From UBA1413 sp964472165 (lineage in GTDB: Bacteria; Bacteroidota; Bacteroidia; Bacteroidales; Prolixibacteraceae), in the NCBI GenBank assembly GCA_964472165.1, contig CAYYJE010000034.1, forward strand, positions 1 through 28,452: DNA of 28,452 nt, given 5' to 3'. Shown here piece by piece: positions 15,864 through 23,899 of this stretch (position 1 is the first letter of the stretch; each line of letters opens with the position of its first letter). The notes under the pieces were generated by a model that saw only the letters and a list, made by a program, of their open reading frames with translations, was not told where the DNA came from and did not search any database. Both the position numbers and the translations under genes were made by a program.

Positions 15864-16824
15864 TTTCAGCGATGTGGTAAAAGCGCAGGCGCTGATCAGT
15901 GCTTATGTGCACCGGACTCCGGTAATGAGCGCTGAATCGATCGACCGGCTGACCGGTTCCCGGCTGTTCTTTAAGTGTGAGAATTTTCAGAAGGTGGGGG
16001 CATTTAAATTCCGGGGTGCCTGCAATGCTGTCTTTTCGTTGACTGATGAAGAGGCTGCCCGGGGAGTGGCTACCCATTCTTCGGGAAACCATGCCGCCGC
16101 GCTGGCGCTGGCTGCCCGGATGAGGGGAATTCCTGCCTATATCGTCATGCCGCGGAGTGCTCCGGGGATTAAAAAAGTGGCGGTAGCAGGATACGGAGGA
16201 AATATCACCTTGTGTGAACCCACCCTCCAGGCCAGGGAAAGTACTTTGGCACAGGTCGTGGCCCGGACCGGAGCTGCTGAAATACACCCTTACGACAATT
16301 TCCGGGTAATTGCAGGACAGGGCACTGCCGCAAAGGAACTAATTGAAGATACCGGCGACCTGGATATAGTGATGACTCCCGTGGGAGGCGGGGGATTGCT
16401 GAGCGGAAGCGCCTTGTCGGCAAAGGCAATGTTGCCGGGCTGCCGTGTCATCGCGGCGGAACCAGCCGGCGCCGACGATGCCTACCGTTCCTTCCATGCC
16501 AAAACCATCATTCCTTCGGAAAATCCACGGACTATTGCCGACGGGTTGCTCACCTCCCTGGGGAAAAGAAACTTTGCCGTCATCATGGAACATGTTGACG
16601 ACATCGTCACCGTGTCAGAGGAGAATATCGTGAAAGCCATGCGGATGATCTGGGAAAGGATGAAGATCATCATCGAACCCTCTTCTGCGGTCCCTTTGGG
16701 AGCCATCCTGGAACATCCTTCACTTTTTGCCGGGAAAAAAACAGGGATCATTTTGTCGGGGGGAAACCTCGATCTCAACCATTTGCCCTTTGCAGATTTT
16801 TCACCGTCCGGACAAACTTTTTAA
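15850..16824 (+). CDS. PLP-dependent serine racemase/threonine dehydratase-like enzyme
   Basis: Fold-type II PLP enzyme acting on serine or threonine by racemisation or ammonia elimination. The 324-residue protein lacks a regulatory ACT domain. K53 in FKFRGA should bind PLP. THSSGNH (76-82) has Ser at position 79, where IlvA/TdcB dehydratases usually have Ala and mammalian serine racemase has its catalytic Ser. The glycine loop GGGGLLSG is at 179-186. E204, A208 and D210 match the divalent-cation site of serine racemase by spacing. The ATG at 15850 is preferred over an upstream TTG at 15823. It overlaps the protease gene by 14 bp. Serine racemase, serine dehydratase and threonine deaminase all remain possible. 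Confidence 0.85.
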   Translation: MTIPDFSDVVKAQALISAYVHRTPVMSAESIDRLTGSRLFFKCENFQKVGAFKFRGACNAVFSLTDEEAARGVATHSSGNHAAALALAARMRGIPAYIVMPRSAPGIKKVAVAGYGGNITLCEPTLQARESTLAQVVARTGAAEIHPYDNFRVIAGQGTAAKELIEDTGDLDIVMTPVGGGGLLSGSALSAKAMLPGCRVIAAEPAGADDAYRSFHAKTIIPSENPRTIADGLLTSLGKRNFAVIMEHVDDIVTVSEENIVKAMRMIWERMKIIIEPSSAVPLGAILEHPSLFAGKKTGIILSGGNLDLNHLPFADFSPSGQTF

Positions 16825-16838
16825 TGACGTATGTTCTG

Positions 16839-16870
16839 TTTGTGAGGAAAAGTTGTTAACTTTAGCTTAC
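16839..16870 (+). promoter_or_regulatory. Candidate promoter of comM
   Basis: TTTG at 16839-16842 and TAGCTTAC at 16863-16870, separated by 20 bp, resemble the Bacteroides -33 TTTG and -7 TAnnTTTG elements. The second box has two mismatches. It would start transcription about 10-15 bases before the comM ATG. Confidence 0.3.
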
Positions 16871-16889
16871 AAACCTTTACATACCAGTC

Positions 16890-18428
16890 ATGCTTGTCAA
16901 AACCTTCGGAAGTGCCGTTTTCGGGATTAATGCGGCCACCATTACCATCGAGGCAGATGTGACCAAAGGAATTAAATTCCTGCTGGTGGGTCTGGCCGAC
17001 AATGCTGTGAAGGAGAGCCAGCAGCGGATCGAATCAGCCCTCCGGATCCACGGGTTTAAATGGCCCAAACAAAAAATTGTGGTCAACATGGCGCCTGCCG
17101 ATCTGCGCAAGGAGGGATCGGCGTACGACCTGCCCCTGGCCATTGGCGTGCTCGCCGCCTCAGAACAAATCAGGTCACACAAACTCGACAAATACGTGAT
17201 GATGGGGGAGCTGTCGCTCGACGGCACCCTCCAACCGGCTAAAGGGGCATTGCCTGTGGCCGTGAATGCCCGGAAAGAGGGGTTTGAAGGAATGATCCTG
17301 CCCCGTCAGAATGCCAGGGAAGCAGCGGTGGTCGATAATCTGAAAATTTACGGGGTGGAAAATATCCATGAAGTGATCGGGTTTTTCAATGATGAAAGTG
17401 AACCTGAGCAGACCATCGTGGATACGCGGGCTGAATTTTTCTCAAGGGTGAACCAGTGTGATGTCGACTTTTCAGAGGTCAAAGGCCAGGAAAACGTGAA
17501 AAGGGCCCTTGAAATCGCAGCTGCGGGAAGTCACAATATCATTCTCATCGGCCCGCCAGGTTCCGGTAAAACAATGCTTGCCAAGCGGATCCCTTCGATC
17601 CTCCCTCCCTTCACCCTCAAGGAGGCGCTGGAGACTACCAAAATACACTCGGTGGCAGGCCGCCTCGACAAGGATACCTCGCTGATGACCCAGCGACCCT
17701 TCCGGAGTCCGCATCATACCATTTCTGATATCGCACTGGTCGGGGGCGGAACTTTTCCCCAGCCGGGAGAGATCTCTCTGGCCCACAACGGGGTGCTTTT
17801 CCTCGATGAACTCCCCGAATTCAAACATTCGGTGCTCGAAGTGATGCGTCAACCTCTGGAAGACCGGAAAATCACCATTTCCCGGGCCCGCTTTTCCGTG
17901 GAGTACCCGGCGAGTTTTATGCTGGTGGCCTCCATGAATCCATGTCCCTGCGGCTATTACAACCACCCCTCCAAAGAGTGCCTTTGCGGCCCCGGAAGGG
18001 TGCAAAAATACCTCAACCGGATTTCGGGACCCCTCTTCGACAGAATCGATATCCAACTGGAAGTTGTTCCTGTCCCCTTCCGGAAACTGGACGACAAAGA
18101 AACAGCAGAGAAAAGCGAGGTCATCCGCGACAGGGTCATCAAAGCCCGCCAGATCCAGGCAGAAAGATTCAGCGATTCTGCAGGGGTGTATTGCAATGCC
18201 CAGATGAGCTCACGAATGATCAGGGAATATGTGGTGCTGGACACAGCAAGCCGCGAACTTCTTAAAAACGCCATGGATAAACTGGGACTTTCAGCAAGGG
18301 CTTACGACCGTATCCTGAAAGTATCACGCACCATTGCCGATCTGGAAGGTTCCGCAAAGGTGGAAAGCTACCACCTCTCTGAAGCCATCCACTACAGGAG
18401 CCTCGACAGGGATTCCTGGGGAATGTGA
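16890..18428 (+). CDS. comM: YifB/ComM family Mg-chelatase-like AAA+ ATPase
   Basis: ComM is a hexameric helicase that aids branch migration during integration of transformed DNA; YifB homologues are widespread, also outside competent species. The 512-residue protein has an N-terminal Lon-protease-like ChlI domain (about 1-170) and an AAA+ core with Walker A GPPGSGKT (221-228) and Walker B GVLFLDE (301-307). A cysteine cluster (C352, C354, C364, C366) in NPCPCGYYNHPSKECLCGPG is characteristic of the family. The C-terminal Mg_chelatase_C lid ends at YRSLDRDSWGM. It is 65 bp after the serine racemase-like gene and may be partly cotranscribed. No competence gene is adjacent. Confidence 0.94.
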   Translation: MLVKTFGSAVFGINAATITIEADVTKGIKFLLVGLADNAVKESQQRIESALRIHGFKWPKQKIVVNMAPADLRKEGSAYDLPLAIGVLAASEQIRSHKLDKYVMMGELSLDGTLQPAKGALPVAVNARKEGFEGMILPRQNAREAAVVDNLKIYGVENIHEVIGFFNDESEPEQTIVDTRAEFFSRVNQCDVDFSEVKGQENVKRALEIAAAGSHNIILIGPPGSGKTMLAKRIPSILPPFTLKEALETTKIHSVAGRLDKDTSLMTQRPFRSPHHTISDIALVGGGTFPQPGEISLAHNGVLFLDELPEFKHSVLEVMRQPLEDRKITISRARFSVEYPASFMLVASMNPCPCGYYNHPSKECLCGPGRVQKYLNRISGPLFDRIDIQLEVVPVPFRKLDDKETAEKSEVIRDRVIKARQIQAERFSDSAGVYCNAQMSSRMIREYVVLDTASRELLKNAMDKLGLSARAYDRILKVSRTIADLEGSAKVESYHLSEAIHYRSLDRDSWGM

Positions 18429-18460
18429 AACCTGAATCTTTGCGACAGGGGGAATTCCTG

Positions 18461-18964
18461 TTATTTAAAGAGTTTTTCGATTGTTTTCATGGGCAAAAAC
18501 ATTTTATTGCTGTCCGGAAGCTCATAAAAACCGTACTTTTGATAAAATTTTTTGGCATCCTCATCAAACGGGTGCACAATGACTGCTATCGATCCCATAC
18601 TTTTTCCTGAAATTTCATGACTTCTTTTCAGTGCATCAACCAGTATCAATTCACCTGTCCCTGATCCTTGATAATGCAGATCTACGGCAAGCCTCCCCAA
18701 TAAGATTGCAGGGATTTCAGAATAAGATTCGGGCAATTTATGCCTGATATTTTCCGGTATTTCATCCCGGGAAATGCTGAAGCCCGACAACGTATAAAAA
18801 CCTTTGATCCTGTTATTTTCCCCAGGGATAACAAAACAAACCGTCAGTTTTTTCAGGATATCCTGTTTGACCTGTTTATGAAGATAGTCGTCTAATGCTG
18901 CCTTGCCACAGGAAAAAGTTTTTCTGTCGTCAGCAGGATTCAGCAGTCGGGACAGATAGTTCAT
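18461..18964 (-). CDS. tacT: GNAT toxin of a TacT/AtaT-type toxin-antitoxin pair
   Basis: Toxins of this family acetylate the amino group of charged aminoacyl-tRNAs and so stop translation. The 167-residue protein has the family core ILLGRLAVDLHYQGSGTG (87-104), with the acetyl-CoA pyrophosphate loop QGSGTG (99-104). FYQKYGF (140-146) holds the catalytic-type Tyr (Y141 or Y144). The N-terminal FSCGKAALDDYL (17-28) is also typical. Its ATG overlaps the antitoxin stop as ATGA, so the two are translationally coupled. It converges on comM with 32 bp between stop codons. The tRNA targeted cannot be told from sequence. Confidence 0.9.
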   Translation of the reverse strand: MNYLSRLLNPADDRKTFSCGKAALDDYLHKQVKQDILKKLTVCFVIPGENNRIKGFYTLSGFSISRDEIPENIRHKLPESYSEIPAILLGRLAVDLHYQGSGTGELILVDALKRSHEISGKSMGSIAVIVHPFDEDAKKFYQKYGFYELPDSNKMFLPMKTIEKLFK

Positions 18965-19254
18965 TTTTGATTCAGAAGATGAAGGTATCGTTCAGACGCT
19001 TTGTACAGAGGTTCATTTGGTTCTTCAGCTGCCAGGACCGCTTCAAAAAAGAGTTCCCTGTCTTTTTCAGAGGCAAGAAAATCATTGTGTTCTTCCACGA
19101 TTTGCTTTGCTTTTTCCTGGGCCGAAACGATCATGAAATCAGTCAATGACCGGAAACCCCCTAGCCGCGCAACAAATTCAAAGTATTCTTTTTGTTCGCG
19201 GGAGAGCCTGGTATCAAAGCGGGCTTTGCCTTTCGATTTTAATTTGGTTTCCAT
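18961..19254 (-). CDS. tacA: DUF1778 ribbon-helix-helix antitoxin
   Basis: Antitoxin partner of the GNAT toxin. The 97-residue protein has an N-terminal ribbon-helix-helix (ARFDTRLSREQKEYFEFVAR, 11-30, then SLTDFMIVSAQEKA, 36-49) that should bind its own promoter. The C-terminal toxin-neutralising segment shows DRELFFEAVLAAEEPNEPLYK (65-85), matching the DUF1778 pattern of an Asp-Arg helix then a P-N-E/P turn. The ATG at 19254 is chosen over a TTG one codon upstream. The upstream gap is shared with the divergent GH51 gene. Likely autoregulated with the toxin, as in other such pairs. Confidence 0.9.
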   Translation of the reverse strand: METKLKSKGKARFDTRLSREQKEYFEFVARLGGFRSLTDFMIVSAQEKAKQIVEEHNDFLASEKDRELFFEAVLAAEEPNEPLYKASERYLHLLNQK

Positions 19255-19270
19255 CAACTTATTGTTTCAA

Positions 19271-19278
19271 CAAATGTA
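19271..19278 (-). promoter_or_regulatory. Candidate -7 box of the toxin-antitoxin pair
   Basis: TACATTTG on the minus strand exactly fits the Bacteroides TAnnTTTG -7 element. It lies 16 bp before the antitoxin ATG, which implies a very short leader. No clear TTTG -33 box was found 19-21 bp upstream. Confidence 0.4.
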
Positions 19279-19323
19279 CGGATAATTTCCGCAATTTCTG
19301 TGTCACTTTTAAATTGTCTTATT

Positions 19324-19355
19324 TTTTATAAAACGGGACAAATTTATTATTTTTG
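19324..19355 (+). promoter_or_regulatory. Candidate promoter of the GH51 gene
   Basis: TATTTTTG at 19348-19355 fits TAnnTTTG exactly. A T-rich TTTT at 19324-19327 stands 20 bp upstream at the -33 place. The predicted leader is about 95 bases. Confidence 0.4.
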
Positions 19356-19455
19356 ATTGCCTTGTATCGTAATGCACTACCAAAATACTAAAACCGATGG
19401 GCTAACTTCCTCTTTCAAAGGATGAACTCTGATTTTCTTACTTAACCTGAATACC

Positions 19456-21000
19456 ATGAAACACTCATTTCTGTTCCTTTGTCTGGCAGCCCTGCTCGCG
19501 ATTTCGACTGCTGCCCAGAACAGGCTTACCGTGGATGTCACCCAGGACGGGCCGAAAATAAGCAAGTATATTTATGGCCATTTTGCGGAGCACCTGGGCC
19601 GGTGTATTTATGATGGAATCTGGGTAGGTCCCGATTCCCCGATTCCCCACATCAACGGCTACCGGAAGGATGTCTTGGAAGCTTTGAAAGCCCTTGATAT
19701 TCCGGTGCTGCGGTGGCCGGGTGGTTGTTTCGCTGACACCTATCACTGGAAAGATGGCATAGGCCCGGTGGGAAAGCGTCCCCGGATTAAAAATGTTTTT
19801 TGGGGCGGAACCGTGGAAGACAACAGTTTCGGAACCCACGAATTTCTGAATCTTTGTGAAATGCTGGGATGCGATGCCTACATTTCAGCCAACGTTGGCA
19901 GCGGCAGTGTGGAGGAAATGGTCGACTGGATCGAATACATGATCTCTGACGATGATGTGGAAATGGCCAACCTGCGCAGGCAGAACGGCCGTGAAAAACC
20001 CTGGAATGTGCGTTTCCTGGGCGTAGGCAATGAAAGCTGGGGCTGCGGAGGGAACATGACCCCGGAGTATTATTCCAACCTGCTCAGGCAATATTCGGGT
20101 TATGCCTGGGAATATGCCCGCGATAAAATGATCCGTGTCGGATGCGGTTCCAACGGCGAAGATTACAACTGGACCAAAGTGCTGATGCAGAATGCCGGAA
20201 GAAACATGGATGCCCTTTCTCTTCATTATTATACCATCGCCGGACCGGGTTGGAACAACAAAACAGCGGCGACAGGATTCGGGGAAGAGCTTTATTTCGC
20301 CGGCATCCGCAAGGGTATGCGCATGCAGGAGTTGATACGGCGGCATGGCAACATTATGGATGAGTCGGATCCGCGCCGACGGGTGGGACTTTATGTGGAT
20401 GAATGGGGCATATGGACCGATGTGGAACCCGGAACCAATCCCGGATTCCTCTTTCAGCAGAATTCCCTGCGCGACGCGTTGATCGCTTCCACCACGCTCG
20501 ATATTTTCAACCAGAATGCCGACAGGGTCAGAATGGCCAATATTGCCCAGACCGTCAACGTGCTGCAAGCCATGATCCTCACTGAAAAGGATAAAATGGT
20601 GCTGACCCCCACTTACCATGTTTTCAATATGTACAAGGTCCATGGGGATGCCACGCTCATTCGCGCGTCCCTGATATCGGAAAAGTACACCTTTGGGAAT
20701 GAGTCGGTGCCGGCACTCAGCCAGACCGTCTCCCGCGACAACGCCGGAAAAATTCACATTTCACTCAGCAACGTAAACCCCCACAAAGAGATTAAACTGG
20801 TGGTGGAAATGAACGGCGGCAGCTTCAGGAACGTGAACAGGGCAACCCTGTTAACCGCTCCTGCTTTTAATTCCGTCAATACCTTTGATAAACCCGGCCA
20901 GGTGAAACCTCTGCCTTTTAAACAATATCAACTGCTTCCCTCCGGCCTCCTCGAAGTTACACTTCCCCCGAAATCGGTGATTGCCATGGAGATGGAATAA
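19456..21000 (+). CDS. Secreted GH51 alpha-L-arabinofuranosidase
   Basis: Removes terminal arabinofuranosyl groups from arabinoxylan, arabinan and similar polymers, with retention. The 514-residue protein has a signal peptide (hydrophobic 5-17, cleavage near STAAQ, residue 20), so it acts in the periplasm or outside. Family GH51 features: YGHFAEHLGRCIYDGIWVG (40-58), LRWPGGCFADTYHW (85-98), acid/base E193 in GVGNESWGCGG and nucleophile E316 in YVDEWGIW. The C-terminal beta-sandwich domain ends with LLEVTLPPKSV. It is monocistronic, with a hairpin terminator at 21000-21032. No other arabinose genes are near. Confidence 0.94.
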   Translation: MKHSFLFLCLAALLAISTAAQNRLTVDVTQDGPKISKYIYGHFAEHLGRCIYDGIWVGPDSPIPHINGYRKDVLEALKALDIPVLRWPGGCFADTYHWKDGIGPVGKRPRIKNVFWGGTVEDNSFGTHEFLNLCEMLGCDAYISANVGSGSVEEMVDWIEYMISDDDVEMANLRRQNGREKPWNVRFLGVGNESWGCGGNMTPEYYSNLLRQYSGYAWEYARDKMIRVGCGSNGEDYNWTKVLMQNAGRNMDALSLHYYTIAGPGWNNKTAATGFGEELYFAGIRKGMRMQELIRRHGNIMDESDPRRRVGLYVDEWGIWTDVEPGTNPGFLFQQNSLRDALIASTTLDIFNQNADRVRMANIAQTVNVLQAMILTEKDKMVLTPTYHVFNMYKVHGDATLIRASLISEKYTFGNESVPALSQTVSRDNAGKIHISLSNVNPHKEIKLVVEMNGGSFRNVNRATLLTAPAFNSVNTFDKPGQVKPLPFKQYQLLPSGLLEVTLPPKSVIAMEME

Positions 21001-21032
21001 AAAGAGGCCCTGCAGATCGCAGAGCCTCTTTT
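21000..21032. terminator. Bidirectional terminator between convergent genes
   Basis: A stem of AAAAGAGGC with GCCTCTTTT, extended by CTGC/GCAG inside, gives T-rich ends on both strands. It lies between the GH51 stop (plus) and the coiled-coil protein stop at 21041 (minus), so it can serve both. Confidence 0.85.
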
Positions 21033-21040
21033 ATAAATGT

Positions 21041-21886
21041 TTAACGGATATTTTTGAGTTTCGTCCTGACTTCCTCCACCTTCGTCTTCTGGTTGGCAAT
21101 TTCATCTTCCTTGGCCCTTTGCTCCCGCTCTATTTTGCTGATTCTCCGCTCAAATTTTGATTGGGCTTTCTGGGCTTTCCGGATATCCTTTTCTCCATCC
21201 TTGATCTGTTTCTCCAACTCTTCCTGGGGTGTGCGCTTCTCTTTTCCCGTGGTTTCCAGATGGATCACTTCCGGTGAATTCTCCAGCATCGTTTCCTGGC
21301 GCTTCACTTCCCCTTTCATTTCAGCTTCTTCCTTCTGAGCATCCCTCACTTTTTTATCAAAGGATTTATTTTTCCGTTGCATTTTGCTGAGGTCATTTTC
21401 AAGCGCTTTTTGCTTGCCCTCCTCATGCTTCAGCTCTTTTTCGACAGCCTGTTTGTACAACGCCACGGCATATTCCCTGACATATTTCCGCGCTGCTTCT
21501 GTTGTGGAGGGTGAGGAACCTGCTGATCCGATAAAGCCGCCCTCACTTTGCAGGAATATCCTCACATAGATATTCCCCGGAAATGAGGAAACCTGGGTGA
21601 AGACATTCACGGGCATGGTGGTAATGTCACTGATCACAATATCCCTGACAATCCATTCATCCTTCTCTTTTTCCATTTTGGGATTCTTCCTGAAAAGCCC
21701 TCGCGGTATGATGGTTTTCTTCCATAAATCAATGGCGTCGCTCTCTTTGGCCTGGGGAACGACTACTTCAAATGCCGTAACAACCCCCTGCGAAGAAGGC
21801 CTCTCTTCTACTTTCACTTCAATGGGTTCCTGGGCTGCAGAGACCAGTACACCCATCAGAAAAACCAAGGTAAATAACTTTTTCAT
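21041..21886 (-). CDS. Exported coiled-coil protein of unknown function
   Basis: I do not recognise the family. The 281-residue protein has a signal peptide (MKKLFTLVFLMGVLVSAAQ, 1-19), so it is periplasmic or surface-exposed. Residues 20-140 form a globular part with alternating beta pattern (FEVVVPQAK, IYVRIFLQSEGGFIGSAG). Residues 150-281 are almost pure charged heptads rich in Lys, Glu and Gln, with a strong coiled-coil look (ELKHEEGKQKALENDLSKM; ERRISKIEREQRAKEDEIA). The ATG at 21886 is chosen for the signal peptide. It is 95 bp downstream of the GH13 gene on the same strand and might be read through from that operon, but nothing ties it to sugar use. Confidence 0.75.
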   Translation of the reverse strand: MKKLFTLVFLMGVLVSAAQEPIEVKVEERPSSQGVVTAFEVVVPQAKESDAIDLWKKTIIPRGLFRKNPKMEKEKDEWIVRDIVISDITTMPVNVFTQVSSFPGNIYVRIFLQSEGGFIGSAGSSPSTTEAARKYVREYAVALYKQAVEKELKHEEGKQKALENDLSKMQRKNKSFDKKVRDAQKEEAEMKGEVKRQETMLENSPEVIHLETTGKEKRTPQEELEKQIKDGEKDIRKAQKAQSKFERRISKIEREQRAKEDEIANQKTKVEEVRTKLKNIR

Positions 21887-21981
21887 AATTGCATAGTTTA
21901 CAAATGACAAGATGATGTCCGGGATATTTTAATGTTATGTATACGATTCAATCCTCAAATATGTTGCCAACAATTATCCGG

Positions 21982-23838
21982 TTACCGGAGTTCAAATACT
22001 GAAATCGATTTTCCGGGCAACCTGATCCCTGTGAGATCATCATAGTTTTTCCCCGTAAGAATTTCGGTGGCACCGGTATACCCATTGAGCATTTCTGCCA
22101 GCCGGCCGGTATTCAGCAGGGTTTCCTCCCCGTTTTTGTTCAGCACAACCATCACTTTCTCTTTTTCGCTGTAACGGAAAAAGAGGTAAAGGCCGTCGAA
22201 AGGCAGGAAATGGCGCATTTCCCCGGTATGGATGACTGCTTTCTCTTTTCTCCAGTTGAGCATTTTTCTGACAAATTGCTGGATATCCTTTTCCTGTGCA
22301 GAAAGCCCTTCACCCGTGAATCCATTCACGGGATCGCCGGCCCATCCTCCGGGAAAGGGTTTCCGGAATTCGCTGTCATGGGTACCGGTATGGTTCATGG
22401 CAATTTCCGTTCCATAATAGATCTGGGGGATTCCCCGGGTGGTGAGGAAGTAGCCGATACCCATTTTGAGCAGGTTATAATCGCGGTTTACCTGGACAAA
22501 GAAGCGGGTCATGTCGTGGTTGTCGGGGAAGACCACCAGGTTCTCTGGTTCGGGGTATTGAAAGTCGTTGGCGAGGCATTCGTATATCTTGTACAGTTCG
22601 CCGGTACCGGGGTCGCGGAGGGCTGTGCTGACCGCATTCTGCAGGGGAAAGTCCATCAGGCTGCGCAGGTTGCCCCGGTAGCCGTCGAGGTTGGCCTTTC
22701 CTCTCTGCCAGTAAGCGAGGATGGCCTGGTTCATGTGCCATTCTTCCCCCACAATGTTGAAGTCGGGATATTCTTCCCTGATCCGGCAATTCCATTCGGC
22801 CATGATTTCCTTGTCGGGATAAGGATAGGTATCCATGCGAATTCCCGCCAGGTGGGCAAATTCGATCCACCAGATGCTGTTCTGGATCAGGTAGGTGGCC
22901 ATAAAGGGATTTCTTTGGTTCAGGTCAGGCATGGTGGGTACGAACCAGCCGTCGACAAACTGGTTTTTGTCGTATGTGGAAGCATATGGATCCTGGTTGA
23001 GGGTCTTCACATGGTTGGTGATCTGGTAATCGGGATACTGGTTGATCCAGTCGGCCATGGGCATGTCCTTCATCCACCAGTGTTCCAGTCCGCAATGGTT
23101 GAAAATCATGTCCATGATCAGTTTGATGCCTTTTCCCCGGGCTTCTTCGGCAAATGCCCTGTATTCCTCGTTGGTTCCGTAGCGGGGATCGACCTTGTAA
23201 AAGTCGGTGGTGGCATAGCCGTGGTAGGAGGTGGCTGGCATGTCGTTTTCCAGCGTGGGATTCAGCCAGATGGCCGTGAATCCCATGCCGGCGATGTAGT
23301 CGAGATGGTCCTGCAGACCTTTGATGTCACCCCCCTGCCGGCCTCTAAGATCGGTCCGGTCTGGTTTTTCCTTCATACCTTCCACTGCGTCATTCCCTGG
23401 ATCGCCGTTGGCAAACCGGTCGGGCATCACCAGGTACATGGCATCGCTGCTGTTGAATCCCTCCCGGAGTGCTGAGCCGGGTTCCCGCTCCTTCAGCTCA
23501 TACACGCTGGCAGCGATGGTTTTCTGCGCTTTCTGGAAAAGGATGTCAAACTTTCCGGGGGTTGCCTTGCTCAAATCCAGGTCAATAAACAGATAGTTGG
23601 GATTTTCGACTGCGGTGACCGATTTCAGGACCACCCCGGGATGTTTGATGATCACGCGGCTTGACCCGATATCTGTTCCGTACACCATCAGCTGGAGGGA
23701 GGGATTGTGCATCCCGGCCCACCAGAAGGTGGGTTCCACCCTGGGTTGCATCAGTGTCTCCGCTTTTTTGGGTTTGCCTGCACCCGTTCCATGAAGGGTG
23801 ATCAAACATATAATCAGCAGTGAAATTATCTTTTTCAT
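21982..23838 (-). CDS. Periplasmic GH13 amylase/neopullulanase-like hydrolase
   Basis: Hydrolyses alpha-1,4 bonds in maltodextrins, cyclodextrins or pullulan; SusA of Bacteroides is the likely counterpart. The 618-residue protein has a signal peptide (hydrophobic 4-17), then a cyclomaltodextrinase-type N-terminal sandwich domain (about 30-120), the GH13 barrel, and a C-terminal beta domain ending SISVFELR. Catalytic residues are visible: nucleophile D336 in GIRMDTYPYP, acid/base E365 in NIVGEEW, and transition-state stabiliser D442 in FPDNHDMTRF. Region I reads MDMIFNHCG (242-250). It follows the SLC45 transporter by 61 bp on the same strand, so periplasmic hydrolysis and uptake appear coupled. 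Exact substrate is inferred. Confidence 0.93.
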   Translation of the reverse strand: MKKIISLLIICLITLHGTGAGKPKKAETLMQPRVEPTFWWAGMHNPSLQLMVYGTDIGSSRVIIKHPGVVLKSVTAVENPNYLFIDLDLSKATPGKFDILFQKAQKTIAASVYELKEREPGSALREGFNSSDAMYLVMPDRFANGDPGNDAVEGMKEKPDRTDLRGRQGGDIKGLQDHLDYIAGMGFTAIWLNPTLENDMPATSYHGYATTDFYKVDPRYGTNEEYRAFAEEARGKGIKLIMDMIFNHCGLEHWWMKDMPMADWINQYPDYQITNHVKTLNQDPYASTYDKNQFVDGWFVPTMPDLNQRNPFMATYLIQNSIWWIEFAHLAGIRMDTYPYPDKEIMAEWNCRIREEYPDFNIVGEEWHMNQAILAYWQRGKANLDGYRGNLRSLMDFPLQNAVSTALRDPGTGELYKIYECLANDFQYPEPENLVVFPDNHDMTRFFVQVNRDYNLLKMGIGYFLTTRGIPQIYYGTEIAMNHTGTHDSEFRKPFPGGWAGDPVNGFTGEGLSAQEKDIQQFVRKMLNWRKEKAVIHTGEMRHFLPFDGLYLFFRYSEKEKVMVVLNKNGEETLLNTGRLAEMLNGYTGATEILTGKNYDDLTGIRLPGKSISVFELR

Positions 23839-23899
23839 TGTGACGATCAGTTTAATGTGTTTTTGGTGAAATATATATGGTTAAGCGCTTTCTTATTCC

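Noticed and set aside
18429..18460. Possible terminator between comM and the toxin gene
   Set aside because: Only a 5-bp ACAGG/CCTGT stem and a GGAATTCC palindrome without a T-run.
19885..20757. 290-codon minus-strand open frame
   Set aside because: Fully antisense to the GH51 gene with its two catalytic Glu residues; a codon-bias shadow.
22210..23475. 421-codon plus-strand open frame
   Set aside because: It is fully antisense to the GH13 gene, whose catalytic motifs are certain; the translation has no recognisable domain.
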